NCBI GenBank assembly: GCA_964036275.1
Contig: OZ038433.1
Location: 38,535,336 to 38,599,335, forward strand
DNA: 64,000 bases
Reading direction: 5' to 3'
Source: Litoditis marina
Taxonomy: Eukaryota > Nematoda > Chromadorea > Rhabditida > Rhabditidae
The position numbers were made by a program, and so were the translations under genes. Of the stretch, positions 11,067 through 22,617 are shown in pieces; position 1 is the stretch's first letter, and every line of letters begins with the position of its first letter. Below the pieces are notes generated by a model that was not told the DNA's origin, did no database searches, and was given only the letters and a program-made list of their open reading frames with translations.

Positions 11067-14000
11067 ATGTCCACCGACCCAGCCCTCAAAAATATCGGAA
11101 AGAAAGTGGGCCTAGAGACGTGGCGAATCAATGTGAGTTCAAATTCTTTATCTGTGCTTGTGAGAAAACGAGGTATATACTCTTCTTATTCACTTGATTA
11201 TAATCGAATGAAGAAAATACACCAACCGTTCGATGATATTTTTGCTTCGCTACCACAACCAAAGTTCACTAGATTTTGATGAATTTTCAAGCGATGAATA
11301 AACTTTCGCAAAACACAGCGACAGTGTAGTTGATGAAAAATACCTCGACATCTGATGAAAACTGAACAAAAGTAACTGATAGACATGCTTTGTTCATAAT
11401 CCAAACTCTTCCTTTCCAGAAGTTCAAACTAGAACCAGTGCCCCGCGACCAACACGGCGTTCTTTTCACAGGGGATTCGTACATTTTCTTGAAGGTTTGA
11501 AAGAATATCGTTGCACTTTCATACAAATAGAAGTTTCCATATAAAGTAGATAGTGACGTCATTCACCTCAAAGTACAGTACAATAGGTTGAATCCTCCAT
11601 AACAAAACATCATGTGAAGAAGCAAATGCGTTTTTTTTCAGTAGTCCTTTTTTGAACATTAGGTAGTTTTCACGAACAACCCGCACATCTGCGTATCTCC
11701 TATCTAGGATTTCCTCTCTTCTGGCTTACAGGATCTATTAGGCTTGTTTGCTGTATTTGTTAGAAAAGTGGAGACTATGGGTACATGAAACTAAACCAAA
11801 CGTTTCCAGACCAAAAGTTCGAGTGAATGGGATGTCCACTTCTGGCTGGGGGAACAGACTACGAGTGACGAAATGGGAGTAGCGGCTATCAAGGCGAGAC
11901 ATTTCGAGCAACAGCAATTCATAGTTCGAACGAACTAAAATAGGATGCAGGTCTAAGCAATATGCGACGTATAGTTGTATTTAGTACCTTTCACTCGCAC
12001 TGAGACCCATTGATATCTAGCCAAAATTCTCGGATAGCAGCTCCGAACGAGAAGCGCCAATTTTCTGCGATTGGCCAGCTACCGAAGGGAGAGAGCACGC
12101 AGGTTAATGAGGCCGATAACATATGCGTCTCTCTGACCGCACACTCCCTCGTGGGGAGGCAGCTACAAAAGGGGCTATCCAATTGGCTGGGAATTGTCTG
12201 GGAGTGAAGGGATGAGTTTCAAGATAATAAAATTCTGAAACATCTGGCGTAGACTTGTAAATGGATGATTTGTAAAAATAAGACTCCAACTTGGCGAAAA
12301 ATCAACTGAATTGTCATTTAAACGCTACCAAATTCACAGTGAGAATGGACAGTGCCATACAAGCTGTATTCGAAACTGTGTAGTGTCAGTATCTATGCAT
12401 CTCTTAGCACAAAAACTATTCTGAAACTCACTCTCACAGAAAGAGTCAGTTTTTCCAGACTGTAGAGATTGACCAGGCACTCGGAGGTCTGCCTGTTCAG
12501 TATCGAGAAGTACAGAACCACGAATCATCTCTCTTCTTATCCTATTTTCCTGAGGGAGTCAGGTAACAATAACAGAAATATTCTGCTTGTTTCCGAAAGA
12601 AACTTTGAGAAAGTGCTAATTTTTGTGGAATACCAATCAGTCGATTAGTTTCCGATTGTTCCATTTCGATCTAATTGAGAGAATACGTAATAACATTCGA
12701 ACTCGTTGAAACATGCTCAGCTCCAGTGAAACGAAAGACTTTTCTTGTTTGAAATTGACCTTATGCGAAACTCGTTGGTATATAATATATCGTATGCTCT
12801 ATACATTCGAATTACATGATGGTGACAAAGTTCCGTCCGATTTCTCTACGAAAACACATAAAATGCTTGTTTTGGGTTTGAAGGTATGTGGAAGGAGGTT
12901 ACGACACCGGCTACAATCATGTGGAGGATATGTTCGAGAACTGGACCCCCAAACTCTTTCATTGCAAGGGAAAACGAAATATCAGAAGCACGCAGGTTTC
13001 ACGTTTTATCTGTTGTCCTGGCTACTGTGGCGGTACCTCAGTTGAGATAATTAAGAGAGTGTGAAATAGTCTAAACTAAGTAATATATTGTTCATTTTTC
13101 CAAACATCACATGGCCGAATCAATTAAACGGGACAGGCGGGCGTTGGTTATTTGTCATAAGATGAAATAGTGTGTAGATCAAAGATACCACAGCTGTCCT
13201 ACTACTGGTTCGCAAAACCGCCGCCTACGAAATTGACCGCGCGCAGTTCAGTGCGTTTTGATGTATCCTATACATTTTCCTGATCAGGTGGCCTGTAAGA
13301 AGGAGTCCCTCAACATGGGCGACGTATTCATTCTTGATCTCGGAAGAGATATTTATGTCTGGATGCCTCCTGAGAGTGGACGGTTGGAGAGGATAAAGGT
13401 TGGCTAGATCGTTCATACCATTCTAGTATATATAGCAAAACTATATCGATCTTGAGTAACATCGAGAAGCTCAACTGGCACATTTTCATTTCTACTCAAC
13501 GAAAAGTGGTGATGCGAAGTCCCGAATTTGTGAAAATTGCTCCAAGCTCACAGTGTTGCATTCGAAAGTACTAAAATTTTTATGTGGGGACAAGGATTGC
13601 ATTTCACTATTGTTAAATGACCAGACCACGCTTGATGACGATTAAACCGTTATTTCAGGGAATGAGTCGTGCCCGCAACATTGCTCTCTCAGAGCGTCAT
13701 GGAAACTCGACCGTACACGTACTCGGTAATTTTGTCTACCTTACATCAGGATGAGCTATTCTACGAAACTTTGTTAAAAAGATGATTATTTGGCTTTGCT
13801 TTAAAGATAACCGGATAAATTCGAAACCCACGTAAATCACAACAGTCAACGTTTTTCTCACGTGTTTCATGATAATGGGTACTAATTAATCTCTCTGGCA
13901 GCGTAGAAATCTTTGAAAACTCACTATATATGATATATCACGTCGTACTACATTGCGGATTTGCGACCGGCTACGCTTGTTCATTTTCTTGTAATAATCT

Positions 14001-16239
14001 AACGCGAAACCTGTTTTTAAGATATATCTTATCAGTTTTCCATTAATGAATAGTTGATTCGTCACGAGATATCTAGAAATCACCAGATGCGAATGTATAA
14101 CAAACCTTCTAATAGAATATCTATAGACGAGGATTGGCGTAGTGACGCCAAGTTTTGGTCCTATTTCGGAGGAAAGCAGGTGATTCCGAAGATCACGAAA
14201 GCGAAGGACGATGATGAAGGCTTCTGGAAAAGTGCCAACGATAAGATCACACTGTGGAAGTGAGCAAACTTGTAAAACAACAACATGAAGTATGTCTAAC
14301 TCTAGAGAGTGATCTGAGGTTAAAACCGAGTTGTTTAAAAAATTTCGCCGAAAACCCAAGTTGTAAATCAACGATCAGATTTTTTACCGAGAGCTTGGTG
14401 CACAATTAAGCACCAATTGTTGATTCTACAACTTATTATCAACTAGTTACCAATTTGGTGAGGCGAACCTTGGTAATTTTTAACTCACAGCCACCCCTGA
14501 GAGCACATGTCGCCTACTACATGCTCGTAAATACGCGTTTTGAGAAATCTGAAGAATCTGAGAAGGTGAATATACTAAACAATTGAACTGTAAACTCAAG
14601 TACAATTACCCAGAGACCTTAGCAACATGTCAATGAAACTTTGGAGGATTGTTTTTCAAATAAATAAGTGTTGCATTAAAAGTCAACTTTTTTGTTCAAC
14701 ACCATTTGAGAGGTTTCTAACATTTTGAGAACCATCTGGATATACCGGTATGCGTTGGAACGCTGCCACATTTTTAATGGGAATAGCGCGTACTATACAT
14801 AGGTGATACAGCCAAAAGAACTGATAAGTCCTCGACATGTACCAACAGAAATATCACGACAGGTCATGCAGCAGAACTTTCATAACAGAAGTTCGATCTC
14901 TTAATTTTTATTTAAAATAAAGTAATGTAGTCTCGCCTAGGGTTTCCGATGCCTCGGGTCAAATGAAGGTTTCCAAAATCGCTCAAGGAGACATACCGAG
15001 AAGTAAACTGGACTCGAAGGTAAGTTAAAGGCGGGAAACGGTTGGTTAGAATGCCAAATATTGTCTTTCTCCCACAGAACCTTTTGCACGCAGTTTTTGC
15101 ATTTTGTCAAATTTGGACTTGGTCAAAGTGAAAAAAAGAGACAAAACGAATTTCTCCAAGCTGAAAAGTCCAAAAAACCGATTGATATTTTAAAAATTCG
15201 CTACAATCTTAAAATTGAACCAGTAATTTGAAGTGTGCATCTTCTCAACTTTTGCTCGATCACTTTTGAAGGATGCCTTTATTCTGGATGCGTTGAGAGA
15301 TGGTGTCTACGTTTGGGTGGGCAAGGAATGTACCCTGGAAGAAAGGGCCAAGGCCATGAACTGGGGACAACAATATCTTGAACAACAGGTGAAAAAACTT
15401 TCAATATTCTCAATAGCCCAGACTGCCCTCATCCTCTTCGTCTGTCTTTCTCTGTCTCTAGATATCGCGATGTGTCCATCTCTTGCTCTATCTATTTCTC
15501 TATCTCGCTATGACTCGCTTTCTCTCCGTGTCTTGTTCTCGTACGATAACTGTCTTCTCTCTCTCTCTCTCTCTCAACTCTCTCCTTCTCCCCCCATTTC
15601 CTGCTCGCTCTCCCCTCTCTCCATCTCTCTTTCTCTTTCTCTCGCATACACACACTCTCTTTATGTTTCTCTCAATGTTACGTAGGAATATTCTATCGAT
15701 TATTATTCCGTTATAGAACCTACCTTCATGGACTCAGGTCACCCGAGTTTTGGAGACTGTGGAGCCAGCCATGTTCATCCAATGGTGAGGAGTGGAGGCA
15801 AAACAAGGCGTGTGCTTCTGAGCTTTGTTTAGAACTAGCATGTTCTCCGTATCTTGCTTTCTCTTTTATATTAAACACAAGGTAGGTCGCCGGCGGCTAA
15901 AGCCGCCTCCGCCTCCCTTGTTTTTATTCCGGGCTGGCGAGAGCTTCCTGGCCCTATTTTTTTCTGAAATGGACCGCGAAAGCTCTCCTTAACATAGAGC
16001 ACAGAAGGTGTCCTTGATTGCGAGACCTCTTACTAACTTAGGGTGCGAGACCTCTCCAGAACGCGAGTCATATTTTTAACATCGAGGGCGAGCATTCTAT
16101 CTAACATAGAGCGCGAGTCCTCTCTCTAACATAGAGCGCGAGACCTCTCTTTGGCATAGAGAGCGAGATCTCTCTCTGGCATGGATCGCAAGACCTTTCT
16201 CTAACGTAGAGCGCGAAACCTTTCTCTAACATAGGGCGC

Positions 16240-16319
<80 letters not shown>

Positions 16320-18999
16320 ACATAGAGCGTGAGTCCTCTCTCTAACATAGGGCGCGGGAAACCCCCCCCCCCTAACATAGAACGTGAGTCCTTTCTCTAA
16401 CATAGGGCGCGGGAGATCCCCCCTAACATAGAGCGCGAGACCTCTCTCTAACATAGGGCGCGATTTCTCTCTCTCTCTCTCTCTCTCCCTAACATAGAGC
16501 GCGAGTCCTCTCTCTAACATAGGGCGCAGGAAATCCCCCCTAACATAGAGCGCGAGACCTCTCTCTAACATAGGGCGTGGGAGATCCCCTAACATAGAGC
16601 GCGATACCTCTCTCTGGCATAGAGCGCGAGACCTCTCTCTCTCTCTCTGGCATAAATCGCAAGACCTTTCTCTAACGTAGAGCGCTAAATCTTTCTCTAA
16701 CATAGAGCGCGAAACCGCTCTCTAACATACAGCGCGAGACCTCTCTGTGGCATAGATCGCGAGATCTCTCTCTTCAACATAGAGCGCGAGACTTTTCTCT
16801 AACATAGGGCGCGATTTCTCTCTCTCTCTCTTTCTAACATAGAGCGCGAGACTATTTTTTAACATCGGGCGCGGAAACATGAGAACAACAGAATTGAAAA
16901 ATCTCTTTTTGTCTACTATTTTTGATGTGTAGAGAGTCTTCTTTTCTATCTTGTGAGCAGCATCCAGGAAGTAGGGAGCCCCAGTGGCTTTTACAGCAGC
17001 ACTTCCAACCATCCATCAAATTCACGGCAGCAGCTCCAGTCCAGTACGGGCATCCTCGGAGCGAACAGAGAGTTCGAATGGCTCTCCCTCTTCCGGCCGC
17101 GCTTATATACCCATTTTTCTACCCTGTTAAGCCATTCCTGTTGACCGTGACGGCGTGAAACTCGTCAATCCTGTTTAGAGAAATTTTCTATTGCCAAATC
17201 CCAGCAACAGCCGGTTGGGAAAAAATGAAATCACACGTTTGCTCACGCCATTTGCCTCACCCAGCTTGCCTCAGTTTCCTCACCATTTTTCGACCAAAAG
17301 TGCAGAAAAAAGGTTTCACACAAACCAAATAGGCGAATTATAGAAAGGGAAAGGGATAAGAATTATAGAAAGGGATATTGTATTCGCTGCCGAACGAGAG
17401 AACGAAGTGATCGTGTCGTGTGGTCATCAGCATAGCATAGAAGCATGTTGGAAGTGGTGATCAAAACGAACCAGCGGAATGTTGGTATTGCGAATAATAT
17501 TGTTATATTCGGAGACTACGGGACTTTACATAAAACTGTCCGAACTATCGGAGACTTCCAGGTTCGGCGACTGGCAGGACGCCAGAAAAGTCAAGTCGTT
17601 CCAACCGAGACTCTACCAAGTTTCGGACGAGAGCGGGAAATTAGTTGTGGAAGAAGTAGCCAACTACGATCAAGAGGTCAAAGTTCTAAATTCATAGAAA
17701 TACTCCTCGTTATGAGACAATTTGCTTGGAAACTGTACAATTATGGAGAGTGAATTACACCTGTTTCACAGTCCTTTTCGGTATTTTACAGAATACACTG
17801 TAGTTTGTTTTAAATGTTATTCTAACGTATGAGAAGGCCAGATTCTTCGATTTATCTCGACTGTTGATGTGAGTATAGTCTTTTTTGTCATTCCTACTTT
17901 AACTATTACGGTAGGAATCCCAAATTTTCAGTGCGTTTAACGTGGATATTGTTGGGAAGGAGAAAAGTTTCGCATTCGGTAGTGACTAGACTCGGTAGCA
18001 ATCATACTATCTTACAGAGTCTCGATGGCGATGACGTCATGATCTTGGATGCATTGAACCTGATCTATGTTTGGGTCGGGGCAGCCGCCACGAGAAGCGA
18101 GAGGGAGGGCGCCGAGAAAAAGGCCGAGGTCGGAGTTGTGAAGAAATAGAAGTTAACGCACGCTGCCCTGGCAGCAGCACTTTCTTACTAAGATTCAAGA
18201 TTTGTACAACTTGCTCAGGTCGGGATCAAAGAGTTTAGCTCAAAAGTAACTTATTTGTGGAAATGAGGAAAAGGAAATCAGTATTTCTGGGTCTTTTTCG
18301 AGTTCTTCTCGCGTCTAAGTCCTTTTCAATCACGTTTTTCCAATTGTATGTTTGATAAAACTTTCTTTTTCTTATAAGCCGTTAAAGACTCAGTGGCCCA
18401 ATATCCTGATCATTCACCAGCCAGAAAATTGTTCGCTTTCTCTACTTATAGATGATGTGTGATAATAAACTGGTAAGATTGAAGCGCTAAGTTTTCATTC
18501 CTGGGTTGACGTTCATGAGAGTACATTCTCCGTGAGTCATGCATAATTTTGTAATTCCAGGCGTTTTTGAAGCAAAGTAAACTGCCACGTCACAAAAAGA
18601 CGACCATTGAAACAATTTTCCAAGGAAAGGAGACACCAACCTTCAAAAAGTTCTTCCCATCTTGGGATGATAAATTGTTCAGAAAGGTGAGCCGACCGTA
18701 TCAGTCATGTGAAGCGCAATTTATCCAATTTTGTCGTTAGTTTGTTTTCCGCCCGCCAAGTATCCGCCGAGAAATCGGAAAATTGTGAAACTGCCTATCA
18801 TACTACGGTAGTTCAAGTGTTCTACTTCGTACCAGGAAGTTGCATGTTGTTCATACTGGTACTTGATTACAGAGTTTCAATGCGAGATTTTCCAAATTTC
18901 AATGCAAGATTTCATGTGAAATCTCTCGAAAAACATATATGTATGATCTTTCAGAGTCTGCGTTCGGTGGAAAATATGCGAAAGCTTCTCTTCAAATGA
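11067..18999 (+). CDS. gsnl-1: four-domain gelsolin-like actin-severing protein, 470 aa
   Basis: Fifteen exons join in phase: 11067-11132, 11420-11494, 11810-11893, 12459-12562, 12884-12995, 13288-13398, 13659-13725, 14127-14259, 14941-15019, 15272-15388, 15717-15784, 17562-17676, 18018-18128, 18561-18686 and 18955-18999. Domain G1 starts GLETWRIN and contains [10 protein letters not shown] and [16 protein letters not shown]2 has [22 protein letters not shown] and [16 protein letters not shown]3 has [17 protein letters not shown] and [19 protein letters not shown]4 has [17 protein letters not shown] and [17 protein letters not shown], ending in FFPSWDD. Gelsolin-family proteins bind, sever and cap actin in a calcium-dependent way. 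The length and four-domain plan suit nematode GSNL-1; the symbol is by family resemblance. Odd points: a GC donor after exon 3, and GAAG acceptors before exons 5 and 10. The intron before exon 12 holds a minisatellite. Confidence 0.88.
12056..12210. repeat. GATTGGCCAG foldback repeat, copy 1
   Basis: A 150-bp element whose ends are inverted (GCGATTGGCCAGCTA at the left, GCTATCCAATTGGC at the right), with an internal inverted pair around the CTCTGACC and GGTTAATGAG blocks. It lies in intron 3 of the gelsolin gene. Related copies lie at 26497-26645 and 43911-44060. Confidence 0.65.
13125..13260 (-). repeat. GTTGTGGACACC repeat, diverged copy
   Basis: On the minus strand this resembles the dispersed element at 27378-27560: TTTGATCTACACACT followed by a diverged form of the CAACGACCGC block. 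It lies in intron 5 of the gelsolin gene. Confidence 0.45.
15880..16870. repeat. minisatellite with CT microsatellites in gelsolin intron 11
   Basis: Roughly thirty degenerate copies of a 24-26 bp unit resembling CTCTAACATAGAGCGCGAGA, interrupted by pure CT runs (the longest at about 16238-16318) and short C runs. Another CT-rich stretch is at 15548-15650. Copy 2 of the duplication has only a short CT run (34941-34961) at the matching place, so the array expanded in the upstream unit or was lost from the other. The long minus-strand open frames here are low-complexity artefacts. Confidence 0.9.
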
Positions 19000-19039
19000 G
19001 CAACATTGGGTAACTGAATCGCCCTTTCTCAGCCCCCCC

Positions 19040-20400
19040 AAAGTGTGGAGAGTCTAAAAATACTTTTTCTTGCGATCTGACTCAGCCGACCAGCTTTATC
19101 CAATCATTGAACATGCTTCTGCTGCTTCTCGCTTTATGACAGTCACTGCTTGTGCAGTGCACTCTCCAGTTAAACGATCGAAATATGTGCATTTGTTTAT
19201 TTGTATTCTATTCTTCTAGTATGTCTTCATAGGTTGATGTAAATAATCGGCTTTGAGTCGGTCTTCATGTAAATGCACCGGAAATGTGAAACGTCCTGTA
19301 AACTGACGTAAACGTTGTATATCAGTAATTTTTGAAACGATTGTCTACGATAATAATTCAATGCTCCGCTTCTCTTCTCTATTAGTGGGTTTATTCCCAT
19401 GCAAAATCATAAAATATCCATTTTGGAGATGGAATATTAAGTGTCGTTGAATCGTGGCTCTTATTTTCTGACACATAAAACTGAATATCGTGGGATGATC
19501 AGCGTCAGTCGAAATCAATAGAATGAATCTCGTTTGAACAGACAAATTCACACCCGGTCGTCAATAAACACAGATGGTTTGCGTTCTGCCAATTTCACAA
19601 AAGAGTTCCCTTTCCTACTTCAGAAAAACCGAACAGTTTTTGCAGCCGGATTGATCTGTAGAGGGTATCGAGAATTATTCGAGTTGCTTATTGAGGATAT
19701 CGAAAGAAGTACATACCATGTCTACATACGTTGTTCTAAAAATAATAATAGTTGGTCTAGCGTCATGCACTGTCATCCTCCACTCACTCTAAAAAATAAA
19801 CGAGCAACAAGGAAAATATGCAATGAAATACAAATTTGCAGAAAGTATAGGCTGTTCTTAACGTAAATGAGTTATGCAGAAAAAGGAAAAAAAGGTCAAC
19901 GAAATATAGGCCTGTTTACTGTAACAATCATGTTACACACGAGAAGCCCTACGATTCTTTGTGTATCCTTTTCAGATTTGCCACGATCCCAGTTCTAACT
20001 CAACACTACTATTTGTAAAGAAGTTAAAGACAGCGGTATCCAACATCCGAGAATATCTCTTGTAACGTTGTAGTGGTTTCTGCTCTGAAAACTGCTAATT
20101 TTTTTTGAGTAACCGAAATAATGATGTGTATTGTCAAGAAACAGCAATTATTGTGCACTTCCTCGATGCAAGTATTGAAGTTATGATGTGTTGTTTCACG
20201 CGAATCCAACAAGAAGTGCATCGTTCCGGACCGAAGTTGAATGGTATAGATTTTCCGCACGACTATGACAAATGAAGTAGTTTTTGTATACATTTTGCTG
20301 TTCGACATTCAAACTTCGAATGTGAGCAAGTTGATACATTTACAACACAAGTACGCATCTTAGGACGATACTTGTTGCTTTTATATTGTACTGGTGGCCC
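19040..20400. other. intergenic between gelsolin and lectin genes
   Basis: Partly alignable with 36100-37450 of the other unit. A signal-peptide-like MLLLLLAS start exists at 36176 but is stopped after eight codons in the matching place here (19112), so I do not call a gene. Confidence 0.45.
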
Positions 20401-20551
20401 CTCTTTAACACATTTCAAATGAAAAATGGAAATCGGTGGAGAACCAAGCCTATTATGAGCCAAACTAACCTCAGGGTTACTGTATCACGATGCTTTTGAC
20501 CGAGAGGTGAACTCTGTTATGGAACACCAAACTTTAATCTCAACCAAAACA

Positions 20552-20934
20552 AAACTAGAAGAAATTAGTAAAAAGTGGGGGAACCAACAAATGTGTGAGT
20601 TGTGTTTGGTTAGACCTCTATATCGAATTGCTGTGATACTGTAGCAGAAGTATTCTGCAGAAATAGAACAATACCAATGTTGCACAGTGGTTCACAAAAC
20701 CCGCATAACATTTCGGAAATTGCCGAAGGGTATTTCATGTGTACTTCAATGACATGCGTGCGTTGTTAACCACTGTGCAACATTGGTATTGTTCTATTTC
20801 TGCAGAATACTTCTGCTACAGTATCACAGCAATTCGTATCGTTCACTTTTTGCTGATATAGAGGTCAAACCAAACACAACTCACACATTTGTTGGTTCCC
20901 CCACTTTTTACTAATTGTTCTATTTTTGCTAGTT
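20552..20934. repeat. long imperfect inverted repeat (foldback)
   Basis: The left arm, about 20552-20693, pairs with the right arm, about 20767-20934, around a spacer of about 70 bp. Both arms contain GGGGGAACCAACAAATGTGT, TGTGATACTGTAGCAGAAGT and AATACCAATGTTGCACAGTG (or the complements). The right arm carries small internal insertions. There is no coding capacity. It is absent from the matching part of the second duplication unit as far as I can align. Confidence 0.8.
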
Positions 20935-21593
20935 GTACTCCTACAACTTCTTATGTTGCCTATTCACAGAGTGGATCTTGTGAACTCAATATATTATTAT
21001 GGAAATCTTAGTTTTGTGTGTGCACGAAGCCAAATGCAGACCATAAAATTGCTGGTGTTGTAATATAACGCAAGTTACTGGCTCTGTGACTATCAACAAC
21101 TGAACAAAAACGCTAAACGTTCCGATTGACATGTACACCGCTTTTAGCGGCGATAAGCGAACGGGATTGGCGCCATTGACAAATCTACAATTTGAGACAC
21201 CAAATCACTTACAATATAGCCATTATTTCCGATACCACATCAAAAACCTTCATGTTGAAACTTTCTTGTTTTTCGTTCCAGCGCCAATTGGCACACGCGT
21301 CTGGCGCCAGAACGAAACGAAATTTTCTAGGTTTTTGAGCTACCAGTACACACTACATGTGTCAATTACTGAATGGAGCAATATTCAAACTATTCAATTG
21401 TTAGTTTCGTGTGTTTTTGTTTTGGCGCCATTTGGCGTCTGTTCCGAGCCAGAAGATAAAATTCGATTTTGAATTTTGAATATATACATTTCATACTTGG
21501 CGCGACGAGCTAACTTTTGCCATAGAATAGATGTTTCAAATTTCAGCCAAATTGGTTCAGTAGTTTTTTCACTACGATGCGGACAGAATTCCG

Positions 21594-21640
21594 TGAGGGA
21601 GGAGGGACGAGGGACGAGGGAGGAGGGACGAGGGACGAAT
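21594..21640. repeat. GGGACGAGGGACGAGGGAGGA tandem repeat
   Basis: A short purine-rich tandem array of GGGACGA and GGGAGGA units. It is followed by two copies of an ACGACACGAAACCATAACT unit at about 21660-21706. Confidence 0.7.
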
Positions 21641-22617
21641 TACGGCGGAACTTTTCAACAACGACACGAAACCATAACTCGAAAACAACGACACGAAACC
21701 ATAACATAAGGCGAAAATAATCCGATTTGGCTGCGATTTTCACACAATGTTCAACTCGTGATTCTCTAACGTTCTCTCTCTTTAGTTTAGAAAAAAACGA
21801 TTATATTTGAAGCTTTTTGTTAATTAAAAGGAAAAAACGAGTCCGCAATGGCCAAACCAAAGACAACTCACGCAGAGCGCTTCGCGCTCCGCGCGATACC
21901 AGAAACACTTTTTACTGATGTCATTCGAGACGTCATCTAAATTTACGCTACGTTTCGAGCCGTTTTGCGAACAATTTGTGCGCGTCTCAATGAAACTGCT
22001 GAACGCAGATTTAAGAGAAAGAGAGCTAAATTGTGGAGTGTTCACCAAGATAAATTGTATTTTTCTTTGTTGTCCCCAAGTTTACATTCGTAACTCGAAT
22101 CACCAAAGTAAAGAGGGACGGTTCCTTTCATGACGTCTTGAGACTGACAATGTTATCGATACATCGTGTAGAGCGACGTCAACGGAAAAAATCATTAGTT
22201 TGTGAGAAAAACAATCGGAGTTTTATTATTGGTTACGGTGCTTTTATGGCGGACAATTTATTCAAAAATGGGGATATTCTCATGCTTCATGTCTCTATTA
22301 GACATAGAAACATTTTAGTGTTACAGGCAGGAAAAGGGATATTTTATCATTCACCTAAGATGCGGGCTCTTATTGTGAGTTGAATTTATGTAATAATTTT
22401 GAAAAGTTTCCGGAGATTTCCTTTGGTAAGTCGATCCCTCAGAGCATTCAGAGATAAGCAGATTTAGAGCTCGGTCAAAGATCACCACTGTATAACTTGA
22501 AACTGGAAACTTGAAGTCAATTCAATTCCAGATTTGGCTTTGGCTCATCTTTCATTATGCACAAGGGATACAACAACTACAGTACAAGTCAATCGGTTTG
22601 TTTCCAGATGGAAGTAC

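Noticed and set aside
16317..17012. Long minus-strand open frames with repeated [12 protein letters not shown] peptides
   Set aside because: They are translations of the intronic minisatellite and CT runs inside the gelsolin gene; the period of the peptide equals the DNA repeat.
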